64,000 nt of DNA from Qipengyuania citrea. Lineage in GTDB: Bacteria > Pseudomonadota > Alphaproteobacteria > Sphingomonadales > Sphingomonadaceae. How positions within the stretch are numbered: the stretch's first letter is position 1; each line of letters begins with the position of its first letter. The notes under the pieces are model-generated. The model did no database searches and was not told where the DNA came from. It saw only the letters and a list, made by a program, of their open reading frames with translations. Location: positions 1-64,000 of the forward strand of contig NZ_JALJZT010000003.1 in the NCBI RefSeq assembly GCF_024171405.1, given 5' to 3'. The position numbers and the translations under genes were made by a program. Positions 52,108-62,519 of this stretch are shown here, one piece after another.

Positions 52108-53120
52108 CGCGCCACGCTCCACACTTCGTCGCCCGCGCCAACCCCAAGCGCCTCGGCGCAGATCGTATCGATCGATATCGATCCGTCCTCGGCGAGCTCG
52201 CGCATGCCATAGGCGCTGCGGAAAGTGTCGAGCGTGCCGGTGGCGATCAGCGCGCGCTCCCCGATATCGAGATCGGTTGCGGCGACCTTGCCCGGCTGCG
52301 CCTGACGGATGCTGCGAACCTGGTCGGTCCGCGCCAGCATGGTCGGGCCGCCATCGAAGATGTCGACATAGCCCTCGGCGGCGAAGCCCTCGTTTTCCAG
52401 CATCCGCATCGCAGCGCGGCCGCTCGGGTGGGGCACGCCGATGACCTTCTTCGCTTCCTCGTCGAGCATGGCGACATAGACCGGGTGCTTGGGCATCAGA
52501 TCGGCGATGAACTGGTTGCCGTTGATGGCGTTGAAATAGTCGGCTTCCTGGAATGTCATCCCGAAGAAGCGGCCCGCGACGCCGTCCCAGAAGGGCGAAC
52601 CGCCGCGGTCGTCGATCACGCCGCGCAATTCGGCGATGATGCGATCGGCAAAGCGGCTGCGGTGCATCGCGACGAAGAGATAGCGGCTGCGCGCGAGCAG
52701 CAGGCCGAGCCCGCCCGCGCGTTCGCCCGGGTGGAGGAACAGCCCGCCGACTTCGGAGGAGCCTTCGAGATCGGTCACGAGGCTGAGCAGTTCGGCGCGC
52801 ACCGTACGGTCGAGTTCGCGGCTGTGCTGGGTCAGCGTGTTGAGCCGGTAGCTGTAGAACGGCCATTGCTGCCCGACCTGGCTGAACAGCTGGCAGGTGC
52901 CGCGCACCTGGCCGGTCTCGGTGTTTTCCAGCACCAGGGTGAACTGGTCGTCGCCCAGATCGTCATCGGTCCGGGCAAAGGCTTGCTCGGCCCGTTCGAG
53001 CTTGCGCGTCAGCGCCTCGCGGTCGGCGGGCAGATTGGTGAAGCCGCCACCGGTCAGCTTGGCCATCTCGTAGAGATGTTCGAGGTCGGTGATATGCGCG
53101 GCGCGCAGGCGGAAGGTCAC
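52104..53120 (-). CDS. astA: Arginine N-succinyltransferase
   Basis: 338 residues, GTG start. FRLRAAHITDLEHLYEMAKL and TGGGFTNLPADREAL begin the acetyltransferase-like fold, and LEGSSEVGGLFLHPGERAGG, FWDGVAGRFFGMTFQEADYF and HPSGRAAMRMLENEGF are AstA landmarks. It transfers succinyl from succinyl-CoA to arginine, the first step of the AST pathway. The GTG overlaps the stop of the M20 hydrolase (GTGA). astC, astD and astE are not in the window. Confidence 0.95.
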   Translation of the reverse strand: MTFRLRAAHITDLEHLYEMAKLTGGGFTNLPADREALTRKLERAEQAFARTDDDLGDDQFTLVLENTETGQVRGTCQLFSQVGQQWPFYSYRLNTLTQHSRELDRTVRAELLSLVTDLEGSSEVGGLFLHPGERAGGLGLLLARSRYLFVAMHRSRFADRIIAELRGVIDDRGGSPFWDGVAGRFFGMTFQEADYFNAINGNQFIADLMPKHPVYVAMLDEEAKKVIGVPHPSGRAAMRMLENEGFAAEGYVDIFDGGPTMLARTDQVRSIRQAQPGKVAATDLDIGERALIATGTLDTFRSAYGMRELAEDGSISIDTICAEALGVGAGDEVWSVAR

Positions 53121-54325
53121 AGATGGTCTCCGGTGGAAAGCTTGGCGAGCACGAGCGCGGACAGCGCGGCGCGCTCGCGAAGGCTCGGCACGATCATGAA
53201 TTCGTCGGGGGAATGGATCGCCCCGCCGCGGACGCCGAGCGTATCGACCACCGGTACGCCGGTGGCGGCGATATTGTTGCCATCGCACACGCCGCCGGTG
53301 CTTTTCCAGCCGATCTGCTGGCCCAGCTCGGCACCGCAGGCCTTGACCAGGTCGAACAGGCGCTGTGCCTTGGCATCGACCGGCTTGGGTGGCCGCGTGA
53401 CGCCGCCATGGCGATGGACACCGACGTCGTGCTGCGCGGCGACCTGCGTGATCAGCGCCTCCAGCTCAGCCTCGAAACGGCTCATCGCGTCGGTCGACTT
53501 GGGGCGGATATTGAACCGCAGCACGGCAAGGTCGGGGACGACATTGTTGGCGCTGCCGCCCTCGATCTTGGCCGGATTGACGGTGATGTCCTCCGCTTCG
53601 AGCGCCTTGATCCGCAACACCAAATCGGATGCCGCGACGATCGCATTGCGCCCGTCCTGCGGATTGCGCCCGGCATGCGCCGACTTGCCCGTGAAGGTAA
53701 TCGAATAATTGCCCGTCCCGCCGCGCGCATGCGCCAGCGTGCCGTCGGGCAGCGCGCTGGGTTCGTAGGTGAGCGCGGCATATTTCCCGCGCGCCAGTTC
53801 CTCGATCAGCGCGCGGCTGGCGAGGCTGCCGGTTTCCTCGTCCGAATTGATCATCACGTCGTAACCCACGCGCTGCGACCCTTCGATCCCCTCGAAGGTC
53901 GTGAGCGAATGGAGGATGACGTTGAGCCCGCCTTTCATGTCGGCAGTGCCGGGGCCGTTGATCGTCTCGTCGTCGAGCCAGACGGTATCCTGGAACGGGT
54001 GATCGGCGGGGAACACCGTGTCCATATGCCCGGTGAGCACGAACCGGCGTTCCGCCGCGGGACGCACGCGCAGCACCATGTGGCGGCCATGCGGCTTTTC
54101 GAACTCGTGCCCCTCGGCGGAGATTGCGGTGACCGTCGCGGGTTCGACCAGCTCGATCTCGCCGGGGAGCGTGCTGAAGGCATCGGCGAGCACACCAGCC
54201 ATCTTTGCCAGCCCGGCGATATTCGCGGTCCCCGTGTTGATGGCGGCCCAGTCCTGCACCTGGCCCAGCATCGTATCGGCGTCGATCGCGTCGAGGAGGG
54301 CTTGAGCGGGCATATCCGGTTTCAT
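53117..54325 (-). CDS. M20-family metallohydrolase in the arginine operon
   Basis: 402 residues. Metal-site motifs are TGHMDTVFP, GPGTADMKGG and the catalytic pair in SDEETGSLAS, with the dimerisation domain in between (YSITFTGKSAHAGRNPQDGR) and the last ligand in GAIHSPDEF. Family members are glutamate carboxypeptidases, ArgE-like deacylases and similar aminoacylases. Its place at the head of the astA-astB operon suggests it removes an acyl group from an arginine- or ornithine-derived compound. AAGGACG precedes the ATG. It diverges from glcB. Confidence 0.88.
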   Translation of the reverse strand: MKPDMPAQALLDAIDADTMLGQVQDWAAINTGTANIAGLAKMAGVLADAFSTLPGEIELVEPATVTAISAEGHEFEKPHGRHMVLRVRPAAERRFVLTGHMDTVFPADHPFQDTVWLDDETINGPGTADMKGGLNVILHSLTTFEGIEGSQRVGYDVMINSDEETGSLASRALIEELARGKYAALTYEPSALPDGTLAHARGGTGNYSITFTGKSAHAGRNPQDGRNAIVAASDLVLRIKALEAEDITVNPAKIEGGSANNVVPDLAVLRFNIRPKSTDAMSRFEAELEALITQVAAQHDVGVHRHGGVTRPPKPVDAKAQRLFDLVKACGAELGQQIGWKSTGGVCDGNNIAATGVPVVDTLGVRGGAIHSPDEFMIVPSLRERAALSALVLAKLSTGDHL

Positions 54326-54458
54326 GCGTAACGTCCTTAATCCTGCGGTTAGCCGAGTCCACCCCGCGCCTTGCATTGATCAACCGCTGGCGGCATAGAC
54401 CGTGGTGCTCCTCCCCGGGTTCGACATCGCCAGTTTTTCATACCCCCCGAGGAGTTCC

Positions 54459-56564
54459 ATGACCGAATATGTAACGCGCGCCGGAATCGAAACCGATCCG
54501 CAGCTTGCCGCTTTCATCGATACCGAAGTGCTGGGGCCGCTGGGCCGCGACAGCGATGCCTTCTGGCAGGGTTTCACGGATTTGCTGGGCAGGTTCGCCC
54601 CGCGCAATGCCGCGCTGCTCGCCAAACGCGAGGATTTGCAGGCCAAGATCGACGCGTGGCATGGCGAGCGCGCGGGCCAGCGGCATGATGCCGCGGCCTA
54701 TCGCAGCTTCCTCGAGGATATCGGCTACCTCGTCCCCGAGCCCGGCGATTTCACCATCGGGACCGGGAATGTCGATCCCGAGATCGCTACCATGGCGGGG
54801 CCGCAGCTGGTGGTGCCGATCCTCAATGCCCGCTTCCTGCTCAACGCCGCCAATGCGCGCTGGGGCAGCCTCTACGATGCCTTCTACGGCACCGATGCCC
54901 TCGACGCGCCGCCAGCCCAGCCGGGCGGCTATGACGAACTGCGCGGGGCCGCCGTGGTCGCCGAGGCGAAGCGCTTCATGGACGAGGCGGTCCCCCTGGC
55001 CGATGGCCGCAAATGGGCCGATCTTGCCGATGTGAAGGTTAACGGCATTCCGCTGGCCGATCCGGCGCAATGCCTCGGCTGGAACGAGACCTCATGCTTC
55101 TTCCGCCACAACGGCCTGCATATCGAAGTCGTGTTCGATGCCGCGCATCCGGTCGGCAGCACCGACCCTGCCAACATCGCCGACATTGTGCTCGAATCCG
55201 CATTGACCACCATCGCCGATTGCGAGGATTCGGTCGCGGCGGTCGATGCCGAGGACAAGCTCACCGCCTATCGCAACTGGCTCGGCGTGATCCGCGGCGA
55301 CCTGGAGGAAAGCTTCGAGAAGGGCGGCAAGACGCTCACTCGCAAGCTGGTGGGTGACAAGACTTACGCCGACAGCGACGGCGGCGAACACAGCCTGCCC
55401 GGGCGCAGCCTGATGTTCGTGCGCAATGTCGGCCATCTGATGACCAACCCGGCGATGCGCTGGGACGGCAAGGAAATCCCCGAAGGCATTCTCGATGCGG
55501 TGGTCACCTCCGCCATCGGCGCGCAGGATGTCGCGGGCCTCGGCAAATACGGGAATTCGCGCTGCGGCAGCATCTATATCGTGAAGCCCAAGATGCACGG
55601 GCCCGAGGAATGCGCCTTCACCAACGACCTGTTCGACGCGGTCGAAGGCCTGCTTGGCCTGCCGCGCCACACGATCAAGGTCGGCGTGATGGACGAGGAG
55701 CGGCGCACCAGCGCGAACCTTGCCGCCTGCATCCACGCGGTGAAGGACCGTATCGTCTTCATCAACACCGGCTTCCTCGATCGGACGGGCGACGAGATCC
55801 ACACCTCGATGCGTGCGGGTCCGATGATGCGCAAGGGCGAGATGAAGAACTCGGCCTGGCTCAAGGCCTATGAGGCGCGCAATGTCGGGATCGGATTGGC
55901 GCATGGCCTGTCGGGCCGCGCGCAGATCGGCAAGGGCATGTGGGCCGCGCCCGACCTGATGGGGCAGATGATGATCGACAAGATCGGCCATCTTCGCGCC
56001 GGGGCGAACACAGCCTGGGTGCCGAGCCCGACCGCCGCGACGCTCCACGCGATCCACTATCACCGCGAGGATGTGTTCGAGATCCAGAAGGGCCTGCCCG
56101 ATGCGGCGAAGCTCGACGAACTGCTCGCCATCCCGCTGGCGGACGGCACCAACTGGTCCGAGGACGAGAGCCGCGAGGAGCTCGACAACAATTGCCAGGG
56201 CCTGCTCGGCTATGTCGTGCGCTGGATCGATGCCGGTGTCGGCTGCTCCAAGGTGCCCGACATCAACGACATCGGGCTGATGGAAGACCGCGCCACGCTG
56301 CGCATTTCCAGCCAGCACATCGCCAACTGGTTGCTCCACGGCGTCATCAGCGCAGAACAGGTGATGGACAGCCTGCGCCGCATGGCCGCCAAGGTGGACG
56401 AGCAGAACGCGGGCGATCCCTTCTACCAGCCGCTGCTGGAGAACGAGGACGGCGCGGCATTCAGCGCGGCGAAGGACCTCATTTTCAAGGGTGTCGAACA
56501 GCCCAGCGGCTACACCGAACCGCTGCTGCACGCCTGGCGGCGCAAGAAAAAGGCGCAGGGCTGA
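54459..56564 (+). CDS. glcB: Malate synthase G
   Basis: 701 residues, normal for the G isoform. Conserved parts include [55 protein letters not shown] and [18 protein letters not shown], which carry acetyl-CoA, glyoxylate and Mg2+ site residues. It condenses glyoxylate with acetyl-CoA to malate. The ATG at 54459 follows GAGGAG. It is divergent from the arginine operon with 133 bases between starts. No isocitrate lyase lies here. Confidence 0.96.
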   Translation: MTEYVTRAGIETDPQLAAFIDTEVLGPLGRDSDAFWQGFTDLLGRFAPRNAALLAKREDLQAKIDAWHGERAGQRHDAAAYRSFLEDIGYLVPEPGDFTIGTGNVDPEIATMAGPQLVVPILNARFLLNAANARWGSLYDAFYGTDALDAPPAQPGGYDELRGAAVVAEAKRFMDEAVPLADGRKWADLADVKVNGIPLADPAQCLGWNETSCFFRHNGLHIEVVFDAAHPVGSTDPANIADIVLESALTTIADCEDSVAAVDAEDKLTAYRNWLGVIRGDLEESFEKGGKTLTRKLVGDKTYADSDGGEHSLPGRSLMFVRNVGHLMTNPAMRWDGKEIPEGILDAVVTSAIGAQDVAGLGKYGNSRCGSIYIVKPKMHGPEECAFTNDLFDAVEGLLGLPRHTIKVGVMDEERRTSANLAACIHAVKDRIVFINTGFLDRTGDEIHTSMRAGPMMRKGEMKNSAWLKAYEARNVGIGLAHGLSGRAQIGKGMWAAPDLMGQMMIDKIGHLRAGANTAWVPSPTAATLHAIHYHREDVFEIQKGLPDAAKLDELLAIPLADGTNWSEDESREELDNNCQGLLGYVVRWIDAGVGCSKVPDINDIGLMEDRATLRISSQHIANWLLHGVISAEQVMDSLRRMAAKVDEQNAGDPFYQPLLENEDGAAFSAAKDLIFKGVEQPSGYTEPLLHAWRRKKKAQG

Positions 56565-56592
56565 CCACAGCCAGTCGCGATCGAAGGAAAAT

Positions 56593-56616
56593 CCCCGCCG
56601 ACCAGCGGGGCTTTTT
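56593..56616 (+). terminator. Rho-independent terminator after glcB
   Basis: CCCCGC, a six-base loop, GCGGGG, then CTTTTT on the plus strand, 28 bases past the glcB stop. It lies just before the 3' end of the convergent rsmA. Confidence 0.85.
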
Positions 56617-56625
56617 CGTGGGGCC

Positions 56626-57477
56626 TCACCCTTCTGCGGTGAGTGCGCGCGCGAGGGTCACGAATTCGCCCACCGTTACCGTCTCGGCGCGGCGCTGCGA
56701 ATCGATGCCCAGCTGCTCCAGCGCGGCGACTGCTCCGGGTACGCCCTTGAGGCTCTGGCGCAGCATCTTGCGGCGCTGGCCGAAGGCGGCTTCGGTCAGG
56801 CGTTCGAGCATTCGCGCGGACACGCCTTCGGGCATGGTGCCGGGTTCGACATGGACGATCGCGCTCATCACCTTGGGGGGCGGGGTGAAGGCGCTGCGGT
56901 GGACCTTCATCGCCAGCTTCGCGTGGCTGCGCCACTGCGCGAGGACCGCAAGCCGGCCATAGGCCGAGCCGCCGGGCTGCGCGACGATGCGCTGGGCGAC
57001 TTCCTGCTGGAACATCAGCGTCAGGCTGGTCCACAGCGGCGGCCATGCATTCTCGCTGCCCTTCACCCCGGCCAGCCAGCGCACGAACAGCGCGGTGCCG
57101 ACATTATAGGGCAGGTTGGACAGCACGGCGAAGGGTTCTCCGCCCATCAGCTCGGCATGATCGAGCTTGAGCGCATCGCCCTCGATTACGCGCAACTGGC
57201 CCGGGAAGGCGTCTTCCAGCTCGGCCAGCGCGGGCAGGCAGCGGCGGTCCATCTCGATTGCGGTCACGCGGGCGCCGGCGCGCAGCAGGGCGCGCGTCAG
57301 CCCGCCGGGACCGGGACCCACCTCGAGGACCTGCTTGCCCGAAAGGTCGCCGGGCACCGCGGCGATCCGGTCGAGCAATTGCTCGTCGAACAGGAAGTTC
57401 TGCCCCAGCGCTTTCGATGCGCTGAGACCATGGCGGGCGATCACTTCGCGCAAGGGAGGGAGGTCGGGTGAGGGCAC
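56626..57477 (-). CDS. rsmA: 16S rRNA dimethyladenosine transferase
   Basis: 283 residues. [20 protein letters not shown], the SAM-binding [29 protein letters not shown] and the catalytic [15 protein letters not shown] are complete. It makes m6,2A1518/1519 in helix 45 of 16S rRNA late in 30S assembly. It is the last gene of the lptD-surA-pdxA-rsmA cluster. Confidence 0.97.
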   Translation of the reverse strand: MPSPDLPPLREVIARHGLSASKALGQNFLFDEQLLDRIAAVPGDLSGKQVLEVGPGPGGLTRALLRAGARVTAIEMDRRCLPALAELEDAFPGQLRVIEGDALKLDHAELMGGEPFAVLSNLPYNVGTALFVRWLAGVKGSENAWPPLWTSLTLMFQQEVAQRIVAQPGGSAYGRLAVLAQWRSHAKLAMKVHRSAFTPPPKVMSAIVHVEPGTMPEGVSARMLERLTEAAFGQRRKMLRQSLKGVPGAVAALEQLGIDSQRRAETVTVGEFVTLARALTAEG

Positions 57478-57491
57478 GGGCGTCCTATACA

Positions 57492-57520
57492 GTCATTGCG
57501 CGCGAAGCGAAGCGATCCGG
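57492..57520. repeat. Fragment of an intergenic CERSEAI-type repeat
   Basis: gtcattgcgcgcgaagcg followed by aagcgatccgg lies between pdxA and rsmA. From memory it resembles a common intergenic repeat read as CHCERSEAI when translated; here it would read [10 protein letters not shown]. Only one truncated copy is seen, so it may be an old insertion into the pdxA-rsmA spacer. Confidence 0.5.
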
Positions 57521-57538
57521 TTCAGCCTTCGAATGCAG

Positions 57539-58537
57539 CTATACCCGGGCGCGCCGCGCCGCCATGTCACCGGCCATTTTCAGCGCGGCGATCATCGCGC
57601 CCGGATCGGCGATGCGCCGTCCGGCAATATCGAAGGCAGTGCCGTGATCGGGGCTGGTGCGCACCAGCGGCAGGCCAAGCGTGACATTGACCCCTTCGTC
57701 GAAATCGAGCGCTTTCAGCGGAACCAGCGCCTGGTCGTGATACATGGCCAGCGCAGCGTCATAGGTCTGGCGCGCGCGCGGGGTGAAGAGCGCATCGGCG
57801 GGGTGGGGACCGCTGATCGACAGGCCCTCCGCGCACAGCGCCGCGATCGCGGGCTCGATGATCCGCGCCTCCTCGTCGCCGAACCGGCCACCTTCGCCCG
57901 CATGCGGATTGAGACCGCACACCGCCAGCCGCGGCGCGGCGATCCCGAAATCGCGGCGCAGCGCGGCGTGGACGATGCGCGCACGGTGTTCGATCAACGC
58001 CTGCGTCAGCCGCGAGGCGACCTCGGCCAGCGCGCAATGCACGGTCAGCGGTACCGCGCGCAGGCTCGGCCCGGCGAGCATCATTACCGCGTCGTCGGGG
58101 TCCCGCTCGCAGGCGGCGGCGAGGAATTCGGTCTGGCCGGGAAAGTCGAACCCGACCTTGGCCAATTCACCCTTGGCGATGGGGGCGGTGACGACCGCGC
58201 CCGCCTGTCCACTTCGCGCCAGCGCGGTGGCCTCGACCAGCGAATGCAGCGCCAGCCGCGCCCCGTCGGCATCGGGGGCGCCGGGGCGGTACTCGCCATC
58301 TTCACTGCCCAGGACCGGCAATGCCCGGGAAAAGACCGCCGCAGCGTCCGCCGGTTCGGCAATCCGCTCGACCGTCAGTTCAAGCCCGCGCGCCTGTGCC
58401 GCAGCTTCGAGTACGCCTGCCCCGCCGACCACGAAAAAGGGCGCGAGCCCCTTCTCGGAACGTCGCGCCCAGCTTTCGGCAATGATTTCGGGCCCGATCC
58501 CCGCCGGATCGCCAAGGGATACGGCGAGGGGAGCCAC
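57539..58537 (-). CDS. pdxA: 4-hydroxythreonine-4-phosphate dehydrogenase
   Basis: 332 residues. PLAVSLGDPAGIGPEIIAES starts the protein, and VVTAPIAKGELAKVGFDFPGQTEF holds the substrate-binding residues; CGLNPHAGEGGRFGDEE and YHDQALVPLKALDF supply the metal-binding His/Asp sites. It oxidises 4-phosphohydroxy-L-threonine in vitamin B6 synthesis. It lies 8 bases after surA, within the lptD cluster. Confidence 0.96.
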   Translation of the reverse strand: MAPLAVSLGDPAGIGPEIIAESWARRSEKGLAPFFVVGGAGVLEAAAQARGLELTVERIAEPADAAAVFSRALPVLGSEDGEYRPGAPDADGARLALHSLVEATALARSGQAGAVVTAPIAKGELAKVGFDFPGQTEFLAAACERDPDDAVMMLAGPSLRAVPLTVHCALAEVASRLTQALIEHRARIVHAALRRDFGIAAPRLAVCGLNPHAGEGGRFGDEEARIIEPAIAALCAEGLSISGPHPADALFTPRARQTYDAALAMYHDQALVPLKALDFDEGVNVTLGLPLVRTSPDHGTAFDIAGRRIADPGAMIAALKMAGDMAARRARV

Positions 58538-58545
58538 GGCCTGCG

Positions 58546-59892
58546 TCAGTTATACTCGATGAAGGCGTCGTTGCGCAGGTCGCGCAGGTAACGCTGCGCG
58601 CGCTTCTCGACGCGTTCGTCCTCAAGCTCGCCCATGATCTGGTCGAAGTTCGGACCCGCAGCCACCTGCGGATCGTCGCGGCCGCACAGCATCAGCACGC
58701 GCACGCCTTCTTCGAACGAGCCGAAGGGCGGGGTCGACTGGCCGACCTGCAGCTGGAGGACGATGTTCTGCAAGGCCTCGGGCAGCGAGCGCACGCGGAT
58801 CTGGTCATTGGTGACCACATTCGCGCCCAATTGTGCCGCGGCATTTTCGGCATCGCCGCACCCGCGGATATTCTGCACGCCTTCGGTGAAGGCGGCCACG
58901 CGCTGCTGCGCGGCGGCCTGCGAGGTGCCCGGATCGAAGGAGATCTGGATTTGCTTGAGGCTGAGAACGGCATCGCGCGGATCGGCCATCAGCACCTGCC
59001 GCTTGTCGATCAGGTAAAGGATCGAAAAGCCGCCGGGAATGCGGATCGGGCCGACCAGCTGGCCGGGGCTCATTTCCGCGGCAACCGCTTCAAGCTGCGC
59101 GTTCTGGAGCTGTGCAAGCTGGATCCAGCCGAGATCGCCCCCGACCGCTGCGGTCGAGGCTTCGGAGAACTGGCGCGCATAGGCGACGAAGCTGCCACCC
59201 TGGCGCAGCTGTTCGACGATCTTGTTGGCATTGTCCTCGACCGCGGCTTCGGTCTCGGGCGTCGCCGAGAGGTAGATCTCGCCAAGCCGGTATTCCTCGG
59301 TCCCGCGCGAGGCTTCGAGCCGGTCGATCAGCTCGTTCACTTCCTCGCTCGAGACATTGACGAAGGGTGCGATATTGCGGCGCAGCAGCGCGTTCCACGC
59401 CAGTTCGCCGGTAATCTGGCGCTTGAGCGCCTGCGGTGCGGAGCCGATCGAGGCGAGATACTCGTCCATCTTGCCCGGCTCCTGGCCGAAATTCTGCGCG
59501 GCGACACGGGCATAGGTCTGGTCGACCTCGGCCTGCGAAATATCGAGTTCCTGCGCAATCGCCGCCTGGATCTGCAAGGTTTCGTCGATCAAATTGCGCA
59601 GCACCTGCATCCGCACGCGGAGCATCTCTTCCTCGCTGACCGGACGCTGGTTGGCGGCGAGCAGCAGCGCGACGCGCTGGTCGATATCGGTTTCGGTGAT
59701 CACGAAGCCATTGACCACTGCAGTGGCCACGCGGTGGTTGGGATCGCTGTCCTGCAGCATGCTGAGGTCGCTGGGCAGGCCGAGCAGATCGCCCTGCGCC
59801 ATGGTCTGCTGGGCCTGGCCCGCAAGGGGCGCAGCGGCGAGACCGGTCGCGGCGGCGATCGAAAGCAGTCGGGAAATTATCTTTGCAGTCAC
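58546..59892 (-). CDS. surA: SurA-type periplasmic chaperone/peptidyl-prolyl isomerase
   Basis: 448 residues with a signal peptide (about 1-28). A SurA N domain (NHRVATAVVNGFVITETDID, then MQVLRNLIDETLQIQAA) is followed by parvulin-like domains; SEASTAAVGGDLGWIQLAQL is the usual parvulin core. SurA escorts beta-barrel proteins to the BAM complex, including LptD, whose gene is upstream. The product is monomeric and periplasmic. The second parvulin region is less typical, so isomerase activity may be limited. Confidence 0.9.
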   Translation of the reverse strand: MTAKIISRLLSIAAATGLAAAPLAGQAQQTMAQGDLLGLPSDLSMLQDSDPNHRVATAVVNGFVITETDIDQRVALLLAANQRPVSEEEMLRVRMQVLRNLIDETLQIQAAIAQELDISQAEVDQTYARVAAQNFGQEPGKMDEYLASIGSAPQALKRQITGELAWNALLRRNIAPFVNVSSEEVNELIDRLEASRGTEEYRLGEIYLSATPETEAAVEDNANKIVEQLRQGGSFVAYARQFSEASTAAVGGDLGWIQLAQLQNAQLEAVAAEMSPGQLVGPIRIPGGFSILYLIDKRQVLMADPRDAVLSLKQIQISFDPGTSQAAAQQRVAAFTEGVQNIRGCGDAENAAAQLGANVVTNDQIRVRSLPEALQNIVLQLQVGQSTPPFGSFEEGVRVLMLCGRDDPQVAAGPNFDQIMGELEDERVEKRAQRYLRDLRNDAFIEYN

Positions 59893-60022
59893 GTGTCGAA
59901 CCTGTTTTGCGGCATCGTCTCGATACCTGAATATGCCGCCTGCCTTGGCGGGCTGCGGCTTAACCCAAGCTGATAGTCGCGCGCCGGATAGCGCGTTTGG
60001 TCCAAGCTGCCAATTGCACAGC

Positions 60023-62419
60023 CTAGCGGAAGCCCAGATTTCTCAGGCTGAAATAGAATTGGAAGGTATCGCCGCGTTCGGCATCGCCCGAAGTGATATA
60101 GTCGCGCCGCCAGGTCACCCCCAGTTCGAGGCAATCATCCTGATAGGCGATGCCGAGGCGCGTGCGGATCGGATCGAAGCCGTCGGAGGACAGCGTCGGG
60201 TCCTCCTCGCGGTTGGTCAGGTTGAATACGCCCGACCCGAATACCGACCAGTAATTGGCGAAAGCCACGCGCACCGCGCCGCGCAATTCCTCGCGGTCCT
60301 GCAAATCCTCGACCTGCGTGATGTCGCGGTCGAGCCGCACATAGCCGATCTCGGCATAGGTGCGGCGCGACCCCACCGTGGCGTCGATCTCGTTCCGGCG
60401 GATCGCCAGATTGTCCTTGTCCAGCCGGAAGCGGTGGGTGAACTTCAGGAAGTCCTTGTAGCGAACCTCGGTCCGGCCGACGAAATCGGAAAACCGCTCG
60501 GACAGGCCGGTCCCCACCGGCAGGATGTCGCGGTCGCTGTCGAGACGGTAGGATTGCCCGACATTGGTCTTCAGTTCCCAGTCGGGGATGCGCAGTGCCC
60601 AGTCGAACCCGTAGGTGACCCGCGCACCGTCCTCGACCCGGTCGTAGCCCGGGAAGCGGTTGAGCGCGAAGAGGTTGGAATCCTCCAGATCGATCGCGCG
60701 CGCATCCTCGTTGGGAATGGCGAGGTTCTTGATCGGCGGGGTGGCGACGAATTGCACGCGCGGGGTGAACACTTGCGTGCCGCCAAACGCCTCGCCGACG
60801 AAGGGCCACTGCACATCGAGCGCGCCCAGCGCCACGCCGCGATATTCCCAGCCGGGATTGCCGCGATAGCTGGCGGTGCTGGTGAGGTAGTTCTCGTCCG
60901 AATGGTAGACATCGCCGCGCAGCATGCCGGTCAGCGTGACGACCTGGCCCAGTCCGGTGACGCGCCGCAGATCCCACTGCGCGCGGGCAAAGGCGCGCTG
61001 CGTGTCCTGTCCCATGTCGCGGGTGATCGCGAGCGTGTTGGCCTGCAGTTCGAGCTGCCCGCCGAGAATCTGTTCGTCGGGGCGCCAGCGCGCATCGAGC
61101 ACGGGCAGCGCCAGCGGCACCTCGCCCTGCGGCTGGTCCAGCCGCAGCGTCTGCGTCGCCCAGCCGGCAAGCGAGAAATAGGTGTTCTTGCCGACCCGCT
61201 CGAGCTCGACCGTCGAGCGCAGCCGATCGTCGCGGCTGAGGTCGTAGCGGCGCAGGAAGGTGCGGTCGGTCGTGCGGCGGATCGACCCGGTCACGCTCCA
61301 GTCGGGCGCAATCTGGAACTTGCCATTGGCGAAGATGTAACCGCGGAATTCTTCGGCGCTGTTCGACACGCCGGTCAGCGTGGAGATACGCTGCGAATGG
61401 GTGGCATAGCCGGTGACCTGATAGGCACCGCTGTCGGTCAGGTGGCGCCACTGACCCGCCACCATCGGCGCCGCATCGGTATAGACATGCGTGGTCAGCG
61501 TGAGATCGCGATTGTCGGCGAAGCGCAGGTAATAGCTGCCCGAAACCTCGACGCCGTTGCTCTCCGAAAACCTCAGGTCGGGGACGAGGAAGCCCGATAC
61601 CGCGCCGCCATCGGTGCGGATGGTCAGCCCCGGCAGCGGCAGGATGCGCGCGCCGAACAATTCGAGGAAGGCGCCCGAAAATTCGATCCGGCGATTGTCG
61701 GGATTATAGACCACGCGCTCCGCGGTGATCCGCCAGCTCGGATCGCGCGGGCAGCCGGCGGGGGTGACGACCGAGCACCCGCTGTAGGCGGCTTCCTCGA
61801 GCGAGACCGTGCCATCGCTTTCGCGCATCCCGCGATTGGCGGCGAGGCGGCCCCCCTGCCGCAGCGCGAGCAGCAGGTTTTCCATCGCCCCGGCTTCGAA
61901 TTCGTCGGTCAGCTCGATCCGTTCGGAGAACAGCTGGTTGCCGTTCTCATCGACGAAGCGCACCCGGCCGCTGGCGGTGATCACCCCGGTCTGCTGGTTC
62001 CAGGTCACCGAATCGGCGCGGAGCGAGCGGTCGCCGCTGCGCAGCACGACATTGCCGCTGGCGGTCACCTGCTGGCTGTCGGCGCCATATTCGATAATAT
62101 CGGATTCGAACGCGATTTCGCGATTGCCCGCGGCATTGATGCCATCGTCGCCGGTCGGTGCGGGCGGGGCGTCGAGACCGGCATTGGGGTCCGGCACGGT
62201 CAGCAGCGCATCGACATCTTCGGCCGTGTCGACGCCCGGCTGCTCGGGCAGCGGCGTACCGGGTTCGCCTTGCGGATCGACCACCGTGCCCACGTCGTCG
62301 GCAGCATCCTGCGCGGCAAGCGGCGCGGCCACCAGCAGCGCCAGCGCGGTTGCGGTCAAGGTCACGGGTCGGAGGGCCTCCCGGCAGGAATGCGGGGTTG
62401 GCTCGGCAGGCGGGAGCAT
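60023..62419 (-). CDS. lptD: LPS-assembly outer-membrane protein LptD
   Basis: 798 residues. After a signal (VTLTATALALLVAAPLAAQ) and an acidic linker comes an OstA/LptA-like domain (about 110-215; QVTASGNVVLRSGDRSLRAD, GVITASGRVRFVDENGNQ) and then a large beta-barrel ending FQFYFSLRNLGFR. Cysteines near LEEAAYSGCSVVTPAGCPRD may help fold it. It inserts lipopolysaccharide into the outer leaflet with LptE. The ATG at 62419 is used. It is first in the lptD-surA-pdxA-rsmA operon and divergent from pepA. Confidence 0.94.
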   Translation of the reverse strand: MLPPAEPTPHSCREALRPVTLTATALALLVAAPLAAQDAADDVGTVVDPQGEPGTPLPEQPGVDTAEDVDALLTVPDPNAGLDAPPAPTGDDGINAAGNREIAFESDIIEYGADSQQVTASGNVVLRSGDRSLRADSVTWNQQTGVITASGRVRFVDENGNQLFSERIELTDEFEAGAMENLLLALRQGGRLAANRGMRESDGTVSLEEAAYSGCSVVTPAGCPRDPSWRITAERVVYNPDNRRIEFSGAFLELFGARILPLPGLTIRTDGGAVSGFLVPDLRFSESNGVEVSGSYYLRFADNRDLTLTTHVYTDAAPMVAGQWRHLTDSGAYQVTGYATHSQRISTLTGVSNSAEEFRGYIFANGKFQIAPDWSVTGSIRRTTDRTFLRRYDLSRDDRLRSTVELERVGKNTYFSLAGWATQTLRLDQPQGEVPLALPVLDARWRPDEQILGGQLELQANTLAITRDMGQDTQRAFARAQWDLRRVTGLGQVVTLTGMLRGDVYHSDENYLTSTASYRGNPGWEYRGVALGALDVQWPFVGEAFGGTQVFTPRVQFVATPPIKNLAIPNEDARAIDLEDSNLFALNRFPGYDRVEDGARVTYGFDWALRIPDWELKTNVGQSYRLDSDRDILPVGTGLSERFSDFVGRTEVRYKDFLKFTHRFRLDKDNLAIRRNEIDATVGSRRTYAEIGYVRLDRDITQVEDLQDREELRGAVRVAFANYWSVFGSGVFNLTNREEDPTLSSDGFDPIRTRLGIAYQDDCLELGVTWRRDYITSGDAERGDTFQFYFSLRNLGFR

Positions 62420-62519
62420 GGCTTGCCTATCGCACCGGCCACGCCTAATCGCAATCGCCATCCTCGCAGGACGGGCGCGAACCGCGCTGTCCCGACCAGA
62501 AAAAGATTCCGGAGATCGC

